NCBI RefSeq assembly: GCF_007489285.1 | Contig: NZ_VLIY01000003.1 | Span: 62,001 to 126,000, forward strand | Length of the DNA: 64,000 bases | DNA from: Skermania sp. ID1734 | GTDB taxonomy: Bacteria; Actinomycetota; Actinomycetes; Mycobacteriales; Mycobacteriaceae | Direction: 5' to 3' | In this document: piece by piece, positions 57,667 to 64,000 of the stretch | Numbering within the stretch: position 1 is the stretch's first letter | Layout of the letters: every line of letters starts with the position of its first letter | Program-made: the position numbers and the translations under genes | Notes under the pieces: generated by a model | The model's input: the letters and a program-made list of their open reading frames with translations, nothing else | Database searches by the model: none | What the model was told of the DNA's origin: nothing

Positions 57667-58368
57667 CTACAAGCGCTTGTGCAGCGCATCGGCAGCCGCC
57701 AGGAGATCCGCGGCCCAGCGGGCGCCCGGCCGGCGGCCCATCCGGTCGATCGGACCGGAAACCGAAATTGCCGCAACGACGTTGCCGTCGCGGTCGCGCA
57801 CGGGCGCCGACACGCTGGCGACACCCGGTTCGCGCTCGCCGGCGCTCTGCGCCCAGCCGCGGCGGCGAACGTCGAGCAACGCCCGCTCGGAGAAGACGGC
57901 GTCGGCCAGGACGCTGCGCTGGGTCTGTGGATCCGCCCAGGCGAGCAGCACTTTCGCGCCGGACCCCGCGGTCATCGGCAATCGGGCGCCGACCAGCACG
58001 GTGTCGCGCAAGCCGGTGGGCGGCTCCATGGCCGCAACACACACCCGGGAGGAACCGTCGCGGCGGTACAGTTGCACGCTTTCGCCGGTGATTTCGCGCA
58101 GTCGCGGCAGGATCGAACCGGCCGCGGCGACCAGGGCGTCGCCGGCGCCCACGGCGAGTTCGGACAGCGCGGGTCCGGGCCGCCATGATCCGTCGCTGTC
58201 GCGGGCGAGTAGTCGGTGCACCTCGAGGCCCACCGCGAGCCGGTGCGCCGTGGCGCGCGGCAGCCCGGTGCGGTCACACAGTTGCGCCAGGCCGCATGGG
58301 CCTTCGGCTACCGCATGCAGCACGGTCACCGCTTTGTCGAGCACGCCAATGCCGCTATGCTGTCCCAT
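57667..58368 (-). CDS. IclR-family transcriptional regulator
   Basis: A 233-residue IclR regulator (Rv2989 position). The N-terminal winged helix has GIGVLDKAVTVLHAVAEGP and LPRATAHRLAVGLEVHRLL; the C-terminal effector domain has SGAKVLLAWADPQ and SVSAPVRDRDGNVVAAISVSGP. It is divergent from leuC. In Corynebacterium an IclR protein at the same position (LtbR) regulates leucine and tryptophan genes, so this is a plausible leuCD regulator. A TCTC...GAGA inverted repeat lies 16 nt from its start. Confidence 0.88.
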   Translation of the reverse strand: MGQHSGIGVLDKAVTVLHAVAEGPCGLAQLCDRTGLPRATAHRLAVGLEVHRLLARDSDGSWRPGPALSELAVGAGDALVAAAGSILPRLREITGESVQLYRRDGSSRVCVAAMEPPTGLRDTVLVGARLPMTAGSGAKVLLAWADPQTQRSVLADAVFSERALLDVRRRGWAQSAGEREPGVASVSAPVRDRDGNVVAAISVSGPIDRMGRRPGARWAADLLAAADALHKRL

Positions 58369-58383
58369 AGAGCGATATTAGCG

Positions 58384-58398
58384 TCTCGAATTGTGAGA
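58384..58398. promoter_or_regulatory. Candidate IclR-type operator before leuC
   Basis: TCTCGAATTGTGAGA is a 15-bp dyad (TCTC/GAGA with partial inner symmetry) in the 59-nt region between the divergent iclR-type gene and leuC. Ten of its 15 bases are identical to the palindrome at 54245-54259. Confidence 0.5.
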
Positions 58399-58427
58399 TT
58401 TCAAACGAAGCGGCCAAGGTGGAGGAA

Positions 58428-59852
58428 ATGAGCGACAAGCCACGCACGCTGGCGGAAAAGGTATGGGACTCCCATGTCGTGGTTCGCGGTGAGGGAGAAG
58501 GTGACGCCCGCAAGCCGGACCTGATCTACATCGACCTACACCTCGTGCACGAGGTCACCAGTCCGCAGGCCTTCGACGGTCTGCGGTTGGCCGGGCGGGC
58601 AGTGCGCCGGCCGGATCTGACCATCGCGACCGAAGATCACAACGTGCCCACCGTCGATATCGACAAGCCCATCGCCGACCCGATTTCGCGCACCCAGGTG
58701 GAGACTTTGCGCCGAAACTGCGAAGAGTTCGGAATTCGGTTGTACCCCATGGGCGATCTCGAGCAGGGCATCGTGCACGTCGTCGGGCCGCAATTGGGCC
58801 TGACACAGCCCGGCACGACGGTGGTCTGCGGGGACAGCCACACCTCCACGCACGGCGCATTCGGTGCGCTGGCAATGGGAATCGGCACCAGCGAGGTCGA
58901 GCACGTGCTGGCGACCCAGACGCTGTCGCTGCGCCCGTTCAAGACGATGGCCATCACCGTCGACGGTGAACTGCCGCCGGGCGTCACCAGCAAGGACCTC
59001 ATTCTCGCGGTGATCGCCAAGATCGGCACCGGTGGCGGGCAGGGATATGTGCTCGAATATCGCGGCGACGCGATCCGCAAGCTGTCGATGGAAGCCCGAA
59101 TGACCATCTGCAACATGTCGATCGAGGCCGGCGCCCGCGCCGGCATGATCGCGCCGGATGAAACCACCTACGAGTTCCTCAAGGGACGCCCGCACGCGCC
59201 ACAGGGCGCCGAATGGGATGCTGCGGTGGCCGCGTGGGAGCAGCTCAAGACCGACGAGGGCGCGGTTTTCGACAACGAAGTGCACATCGACGCAAGCACT
59301 CTGACGCCGTTCGTCACCTGGGGTACCAACCCCGGCCAGGGTGCGCCGCTGGGGGCATCGGTGCCGGACCCTGCCGAAATCGTCGACGAGAACGAGCGGG
59401 CCGCGGCCGAAAAGGCGTTGCGGTACATGGATCTGCAGCCGGGCACGCCGTTGCGACAGGTTGCCGTCGACACCGTGTTCGTCGGGTCGTGCACCAACGG
59501 TCGCATCGAGGATCTGCGCGCCGTCGCCGACGTGCTGAAGGGCCGCAAGATCGCCGAGTCCGTGCGAATGCTGGTGGTCCCCGGCTCGATGCGGGTGCGC
59601 GCGCAGGCCGAAGCTGAGGGCCTCGGTGAGATCTTCACCGCTGCAGGCGCCGAGTGGCGCGCTGCCGGTTGCTCGATGTGTCTGGGAATGAATCCGGACC
59701 AGCTCGCCCCGGGGGAGCGCTCCGCGTCGACCTCCAACCGCAACTTCGAAGGCCGCCAAGGCAAAGGTGGCCGCACCCATCTGGTCTCGCCCGCGGTGGC
59801 CGCCGCCACCGCGGTGCGCGGCACGTTGTCGGCGCCGGCCGATCTGGACTGA
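58428..59852 (+). CDS. leuC: 3-isopropylmalate dehydratase large subunit
   Basis: A 474-residue [4Fe-4S] aconitase-family enzyme, second step of leucine synthesis. It has [36 protein letters not shown], the first cluster cysteine in [15 protein letters not shown], and the other two in [15 protein letters not shown] at 58428 is chosen, although GGAGGA lies closer than usual; GTG at 58419 is an alternative. leuD follows 18 nt later with its own ribosome-binding site. Confidence 0.96.
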   Translation: MSDKPRTLAEKVWDSHVVVRGEGEGDARKPDLIYIDLHLVHEVTSPQAFDGLRLAGRAVRRPDLTIATEDHNVPTVDIDKPIADPISRTQVETLRRNCEEFGIRLYPMGDLEQGIVHVVGPQLGLTQPGTTVVCGDSHTSTHGAFGALAMGIGTSEVEHVLATQTLSLRPFKTMAITVDGELPPGVTSKDLILAVIAKIGTGGGQGYVLEYRGDAIRKLSMEARMTICNMSIEAGARAGMIAPDETTYEFLKGRPHAPQGAEWDAAVAAWEQLKTDEGAVFDNEVHIDASTLTPFVTWGTNPGQGAPLGASVPDPAEIVDENERAAAEKALRYMDLQPGTPLRQVAVDTVFVGSCTNGRIEDLRAVADVLKGRKIAESVRMLVVPGSMRVRAQAEAEGLGEIFTAAGAEWRAAGCSMCLGMNPDQLAPGERSASTSNRNFEGRQGKGGRTHLVSPAVAAATAVRGTLSAPADLD

Positions 59853-59870
59853 AAGCAAGGAGAGACAACT

Positions 59871-60479
59871 GTGGAACCCTTCACCGTGCACAAGGGAATT
59901 GGCGTGCCGCTGCGGCGCTCCAACATCGACACCGACCAGATCATCCCGGCCGTCTACCTCAAGCGGGTGACGCGAACCGGTTTCGAGGACGGTCTTTTCG
60001 CCGCCTGGCGCAACGATCCGGAGTTCATTCTCAACGTCGAGCCCTACACCCGCGGCAGTGTTCTGGTGGCCGGCCCGGACTTCGGCACGGGCTCGTCCCG
60101 CGAGCACGCCGTGTGGGCGCTGTCCGATTTTGGCTTCCGGGTGGTGATCTCGTCTCGGTTCGCCGACATCTTCCGTGGCAACGCCGGCAAGGCAGGGTTG
60201 TTGGCCGCGACCGTGGCCCAGCCAGACGTGGAACTGCTGTGGAAACTGCTCGATGAACAACCGGGTCTGGAATTGGTTGTGGATCTTCGCGAACGGACCG
60301 TCACTGCGGGAAATACGGTGGTGCGCTTCGACATTGACGATTACACGCGTTGGCGGCTGCTGGAAGGACTCGACGATATCGGCCTGACTTTGCGGCAAAC
60401 GGAGGTAATTTCGGACTTCGAAAAGACAAGGCCGTCATGGAAACCGACGACTACCGCGACCGGAGTTTATCGGCCGTAA
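59871..60479 (+). CDS. leuD: 3-isopropylmalate dehydratase small subunit
   Basis: A 202-residue swivel-domain subunit that partners LeuC. It has [22 protein letters not shown], the substrate loop [17 protein letters not shown], and [17 protein letters not shown] at 59871 follows GGAGAGA. The 145-nt region after it contains the hupB promoter. Confidence 0.96.
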   Translation: MEPFTVHKGIGVPLRRSNIDTDQIIPAVYLKRVTRTGFEDGLFAAWRNDPEFILNVEPYTRGSVLVAGPDFGTGSSREHAVWALSDFGFRVVISSRFADIFRGNAGKAGLLAATVAQPDVELLWKLLDEQPGLELVVDLRERTVTAGNTVVRFDIDDYTRWRLLEGLDDIGLTLRQTEVISDFEKTRPSWKPTTTATGVYRP

Positions 60480-60554
60480 ACGGCAGTAATTAGGCCGTTA
60501 TTGGCCCGCTACGTTATGTCACGTCGCATGAAAATTCGCGTGGCACATAGACTC

Positions 60555-60583
60555 TTGCCGTTTTCCGGTTTACCGTGTAACTA
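60555..60583 (+). promoter_or_regulatory. Promoter of hupB
   Basis: TTGCCG (60555-60560) and TAACTA (60578-60583) are separated by 17 bp, a good sigma-A-type match. The start would lie about 35 nt before the hupB ATG, leaving room for the GGAGGAA ribosome-binding site at about 60613. Confidence 0.6.
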
Positions 60584-60624
60584 GTCGGTCCGACAGCGGG
60601 CCATTAGTTTGCGGAGGAATTGGA

Positions 60625-61269
60625 ATGAACAAAGCGGAGCTCATCGATGTGCTCACCGAGAAGCTCGGCGCCGACAGGCGCACCGCTACCGAGGCAGTCG
60701 AGAATATTGTCGACATCATCGTGCGCGCCGTGCACAAGGGCCAGAGCGTCACGATCACCGGCTTCGGAGTCTTCGAGCAGCGCAAGCGCGCCGCGCGGGT
60801 AGCGCGCAACCCGCGGACCGGAGAAACGGTGAAGGTCAAGCCAACTTCGGTGCCGGCGTTCCGTCCCGGGGCACAGTTCAAGGCTGTTATCGCCGGCAAG
60901 CAAAAGCTGCCCGCGAGTGGTCCGGCGGTCAAGCGCGGTTCGGCTGCCACGGCAACCAAGGCGACTGCGGCCAAGAAGAGTGCTGCCAAGAAGGCCACTC
61001 CGGCCAAGAAGGCCAGCAAGGCGGCCGCCGCCAAGGCTCCGGCAAAGACGGCTGCTCGCAAGACAACTGCCAAGGCGACCGCCAGCAAGGCCACCAAGAG
61101 CACGGCTAAGGCGACCAAGGCAACCGCCGCGAAGTCGGCGACCAAGTCGGCGGCAAAGACCACCAAGAAGGCCGCGGCCAAGGCTCCGGCTAAGACCACG
61201 GCCAAGAAGACCACAGCCAAGAAGACGGCAGCGAAGAAGGCCCCAGCCAAGCGTGCCACCAAGAAGTAG
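60625..61269 (+). CDS. hupB: Histone-like protein HupB (MDP1) with lysine-rich tail
   Basis: A 214-residue nucleoid protein. Residues 1-90 are the HU fold ([52 protein letters not shown]). Residues about 100-214 are a disordered tail of Ala/Lys repeats such as [10 protein letters not shown] and [14 protein letters not shown], the mycobacterial extension that binds DNA and RNA and is heavily modified. ATG at 60625 has GGAGGAAT upstream. A strong terminator follows 24 nt after the stop. Confidence 0.96.
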   Translation: MNKAELIDVLTEKLGADRRTATEAVENIVDIIVRAVHKGQSVTITGFGVFEQRKRAARVARNPRTGETVKVKPTSVPAFRPGAQFKAVIAGKQKLPASGPAVKRGSAATATKATAAKKSAAKKATPAKKASKAAAAKAPAKTAARKTTAKATASKATKSTAKATKATAAKSATKSAAKTTKKAAAKAPAKTTAKKTTAKKTAAKKAPAKRATKK

Positions 61270-61292
61270 CCGCTGGCTCAACGGATCCGACT

Positions 61293-61326
61293 GAAAACGG
61301 CCCCCGCCAACGCGGGGGCCGTTTTC
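61293..61326. terminator. Bidirectional intrinsic terminator between hupB and mutT1
   Basis: Perfect 15-bp arms (61293-61307 and 61312-61326, reading GAAAACGGCCCCCGC) around a CAAC loop. The arm ends in A/T runs on both strands (GAAAA and TTTTC), so it can work in both directions. It lies between convergent genes. Confidence 0.9.
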
Positions 61327-61329
61327 TCG

Positions 61330-62322
61330 CTATTCGGACTTCCCGGAGTATTCGGGCGGCAGCGGACTGTCTATGTGGTCGGCGGTGATCAGCCGCCCGT
61401 TGCGCAGCGAGAGAACCCACATGCTGCCCTTACGATTCCGGGCGGGCGGCAATTCGACGCCGTCGCGGTCGGCCCACCACTGCATCAGGTCGGGAATGAC
61501 CTTGCCCTGACTGCAGACCACCCGAACGCCGTCTTTCTGGGCGATTTTGCAGGCCCGCGCGCGCCCGGCATCCCGGTCGTTCGCGTAACCCTCCTCGGAT
61601 AGCAGCGGCTCGAGCTTGATGGAGACATCGAGGGCGTCGGCCAACCGTTGCACGGTCTGCACACAGCGGGTCCGGTCGGCCGAATGCACGTGCGTCGCAC
61701 CGAATGCGAGCAGTTGCGGGACGAGTGCCTGCGCCTGCTGCCGACCCAGCTTGTCCAGCGGCCGCTGCGTGTCGTCCCCGCGATACCGTTCGCTACGACC
61801 AGCGCGGGCATGTCGCACGAGCAACATGGTGCTGGTATCGACCGGGTGCCGCAGGAAGGACCGCAACACCCGGCGGTCCATCGGGTAGGAGAGCTGATCC
61901 AGCGCCAACGAGCTTGGCAACCAGAGCAGTTCATCGACCTCCTTGTTGGGGGTGAATCCGCCGCCGGTGACCTCGGCCGCCCAGTAGTCCACGCGCTTGA
62001 GCTTGCGGTGCCCGGTCACCGGATACGTCACCCGCGTCAGGTGGCGACCCAGACGGCAGTCGAATCCGGTCTCCTCGCGCACCTCGCGGACCGACGCGAG
62101 CACCACGGTTTCGTCGCGTTCCAATTTGCCTTTGGGAAACGACCAATCGTCGTAACGCGGGCGATGCACGAGCGCCACTTCGAGGCTGTCTGGATCGGTG
62201 GGCGACTTGCGCCAGAGCACGGCGCCGGAGGCAATGATATTCGCTTTGGCGATATTGGCCTTGGTGGCATTCTGATTCGCGGCATTCGCTTTTGCATTGC
62301 CGGTCGACTTGCTCGGGCTCAC
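61330..62322 (-). CDS. mutT1: MutT1: NUDIX plus histidine phosphatase
   Basis: A 330-residue two-domain enzyme (Rv2985 position). The NUDIX domain has GKLERDETVVLASVREVREETG (the Nudix box, ~67). The C-terminal histidine phosphatase domain starts LLVRHARAG (~165, the catalytic RHG-like RHA) and contains STMLLVRHARAGRS. It cleans 8-oxo-GTP and dGTP pools and hydrolyses diadenosine polyphosphates. GTG at 62322 follows AAGGAAAT. It lies downstream of ppk1 on the same strand. Confidence 0.95.
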   Translation of the reverse strand: MSPSKSTGNAKANAANQNATKANIAKANIIASGAVLWRKSPTDPDSLEVALVHRPRYDDWSFPKGKLERDETVVLASVREVREETGFDCRLGRHLTRVTYPVTGHRKLKRVDYWAAEVTGGGFTPNKEVDELLWLPSSLALDQLSYPMDRRVLRSFLRHPVDTSTMLLVRHARAGRSERYRGDDTQRPLDKLGRQQAQALVPQLLAFGATHVHSADRTRCVQTVQRLADALDVSIKLEPLLSEEGYANDRDAGRARACKIAQKDGVRVVCSQGKVIPDLMQWWADRDGVELPPARNRKGSMWVLSLRNGRLITADHIDSPLPPEYSGKSE

Positions 62323-62381
62323 TGATTTCCTTCGCGGTGGACGTGCGGAGAAGAGGGTGGGACCTGGCGATGCGTGCGCGC

Positions 62382-64000
62382 TCAGGTGGCTGGTGTGCGC
62401 CGCTTGCGCATCAGATCTTCCTGATATTCGCGCACCTGCTCGCCCCGGGCGGGCGAAGCCTGCCAACTTCCGTCCGACTGCAGGACCCAGCATCGGGTGG
62501 TGGGATCCAGAGCCGAATCGAAGATGTCGTTGAGTTGAGTCGTCAACCGCGGATCCTTCACCTGCGCCATGACTTCCACGCGTCGATCGAGGTTGCGATG
62601 CATCATGTCGGCGCTGCCGATCCAGAATTCATCGGCGGCCTGGAAATGCAGAATTCGCGAGTGCTCCAGAAAGCGGCCGAGGATCGAGCGGACATGAATG
62701 TTGTCGCTGAGACCCTTCACCCCGGGCTTGAGGGCACAGATGCCGCGCACCACGATCTGCACCTCCACACCGGCCTGGGAGGCGCGATAGAGCGCGTCGA
62801 TGACCTGCTCGTCGACCAAAGCGTTGGCCTTCAGCCGAATCCGCCCGGTGCGTCCGGCGCGCTGGTGCTCGATCTCCCGGTCGATGCGCTCGATGATTCC
62901 GGAGCGAACGCCATAGGGCGCCACCAGCAAATTGCGGTATTCCGCCTTACGGGAATACCCGGTGAGCGAATTGAACAGGTCGGTAAGGTCGGCGCCGATA
63001 TCCGGTGCGGCGGTGAACAACCCGACGTCCTCGTACAGCCGGGCGGTCTTGGGGTTGTAGTTGCCGGTGCCGATGTGGCAATAGCGCCGGATGGCCGACC
63101 CTTCCCGCCGCACCACCAGGCAGGTCTTGCAGTGCGTCTTGAGCCCGACGAGGCCGTAAACGACGTGCACGCCAGCCTGTTCCAGGGCCCTGGCCCACTT
63201 GATGTTGGCCTGTTCGTCGAAGCGGGCCTTGATTTCGACCAGAGCCACCACCTGCTTGCCGGCCTCGGCCGCGGCGATCAGCGCGTCGACGATCGGGGAG
63301 TCACCCGAGGTGCGGTAGAGCGTCTGTTTGATTGCCAGCACTTGGGGATCGGCGGCGGCCTGCTCGATGAACCGTTGCACGCTCGTGGAGAACGAATCGT
63401 AAGGATGGTGCACGAGGATGTCGCCCTCGCGCAGCGTGGCGAAGACGCTCTTGGGCGTCTCGCGCTCACCGAACGCGGGATGGGTGGCGGGCACGAACGG
63501 AGCGTCTTTCAGATTCGGCCGGTCTACGCCATACACCTGCCACAGGCAGGTGAGGTCGAGCAATCCGGGTACCTGAATCACATCGGCGGGATCCACATCC
63601 ATTTCCCGCAACAGCAATTCGAGCATGTGCTCGGTCATGTCGTCGGCCACCTCGAGCCGCACCGGCGACCCGAACCGGCGCCGGGCGAGTTCGCGCTCGA
63701 GCGCCTGCAGTAAATCCTCGTCGCGGTCCTCGGTGACCTCGAAGTCGGCATTGCGGGTGATGCGAAAGGCGTGGTGCTCCAGCACTTCCATGCCCGGAAA
63801 CAGCACGTTCAGGTGCGCGGAAATCAGTGCCTCCATGGGCAGGAATGCCGCAATGTTGGAAGCCGCTTCTTCGCGGCGGACCCGGACGAACCGTTCGACG
63901 TTGTCGGGCACCTTGACGCGGGCGAAATGTTCGCCGCCGGTTTCGTCGTCTTTGACGGTCACGGCCAGGTTCAGGCTCAGGCCGCTGATGTAGGGGAACG
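62382..64000 (-). CDS. ppk1: Polyphosphate kinase 1, 3' part
   Basis: The frame is open to the window edge; about 539 codons of a family that is usually around 700-740 residues are visible, so the N-terminus is outside. It makes polyphosphate from ATP. The autophosphorylated histidine is in [14 protein letters not shown] and the second catalytic histidine is in [32 protein letters not shown] and [13 protein letters not shown] are also diagnostic. The stop lies 59 nt before mutT1. Confidence 0.95.
   Translation of the reverse strand, partial: FPYISGLSLNLAVTVKDDETGGEHFARVKVPDNVERFVRVRREEAASNIAAFLPMEALISAHLNVLFPGMEVLEHHAFRITRNADFEVTEDRDEDLLQALERELARRRFGSPVRLEVADDMTEHMLELLLREMDVDPADVIQVPGLLDLTCLWQVYGVDRPNLKDAPFVPATHPAFGERETPKSVFATLREGDILVHHPYDSFSTSVQRFIEQAAADPQVLAIKQTLYRTSGDSPIVDALIAAAEAGKQVVALVEIKARFDEQANIKWARALEQAGVHVVYGLVGLKTHCKTCLVVRREGSAIRRYCHIGTGNYNPKTARLYEDVGLFTAAPDIGADLTDLFNSLTGYSRKAEYRNLLVAPYGVRSGIIERIDREIEHQRAGRTGRIRLKANALVDEQVIDALYRASQAGVEVQIVVRGICALKPGVKGLSDNIHVRSILGRFLEHSRILHFQAADEFWIGSADMMHRNLDRRVEVMAQVKDPRLTTQLNDIFDSALDPTTRCWVLQSDGSWQASPARGEQVREYQEDLMRKRRTPAT

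Overview
The window is a 64 kb piece of a high-GC actinobacterial chromosome that is almost certainly mycobacterial (Mycobacterium/Mycolicibacterium type). The gene order from serB2 to ppk1 follows, from memory, the M. tuberculosis order Rv3042c to Rv2984: serB2, ABC ATPase, NUDIX, echA17, methyltransferases, the methylglucose-lipopolysaccharide genes, etfBA (fixAB), acyltransferases, cysteine desulfurase, mnmA, ligA, gatCAB, pfkA, lppZ, DoxX, cfp6, ilvBNC, serA, leuB, gltX, two tRNAs, leuCD, hupB, mutT1, ppk1. The ESX/PE-PPE and IS block that I recall between mnmA and ligA in M. tuberculosis is absent. I see no transposase, integrase, phage gene or cas gene.

Layout. 1-5 kb: end of serB2, a Pth2-like gene, a thiolase/OB-fold pair behind a KstR-type operator, and a ClC chloride transporter. 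5-15 kb: ABC ATPase, NUDIX hydrolase, crotonase, two methyltransferases, nirBD nitrite reductase, a beta-propeller lipoprotein. 15-21 kb: hexapeptide acyltransferase, the three-gene glucan operon (methyltransferase, GH57, GT4), and the electron-transfer flavoprotein genes. 21-33 kb: a DUF559 nuclease-like gene, lipid acyltransferases, tRNA thiolation genes, a MntA/HepT-type pair, ligA, an SDR/QueA-like pair. 33-41 kb: gatCA, an SDR and a DinB-like gene facing away from each other, pfkA, gatB, two cell-envelope genes. 41-51 kb: a second DUF559 gene, ilvD, cfp6, the attenuated ilvBNC operon, serA, leuB. 51-64 kb: a cytochrome b/molybdopterin fusion, MFS, FAH hydrolase, gltX with tRNA-Gln and tRNA-Glu, a 59-residue DUF5302 gene, a flavin/deazaflavin oxidoreductase, IclR regulator, leuCD, hupB, mutT1, ppk1.

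Two pathways dominate. Branched-chain amino acid synthesis is nearly complete (ilvD, ilvBNC, leuB, leuCD), with serA beside it. The indirect Gln-tRNA route is also present (gltX, tRNA-Gln, tRNA-Glu, gatCAB).

The most unusual content lies between genes. Several genes end in tandem repeats that carry their own stop codon and a GC-rich hairpin (ABC ATPase, acyltransferase, gatB, ilvN; a minimal case in mntA). Families of long palindromes recur. Each of the two DUF559 nuclease-like genes is bracketed by a matched pair of such elements, a different pair for each gene. Other sites of interest are a perfect mycobacterial SOS box in front of a DinB-domain gene, a probably leaderless branched-chain leader peptide in front of ilvB, and a HepT-like toxin without the usual tyrosine.
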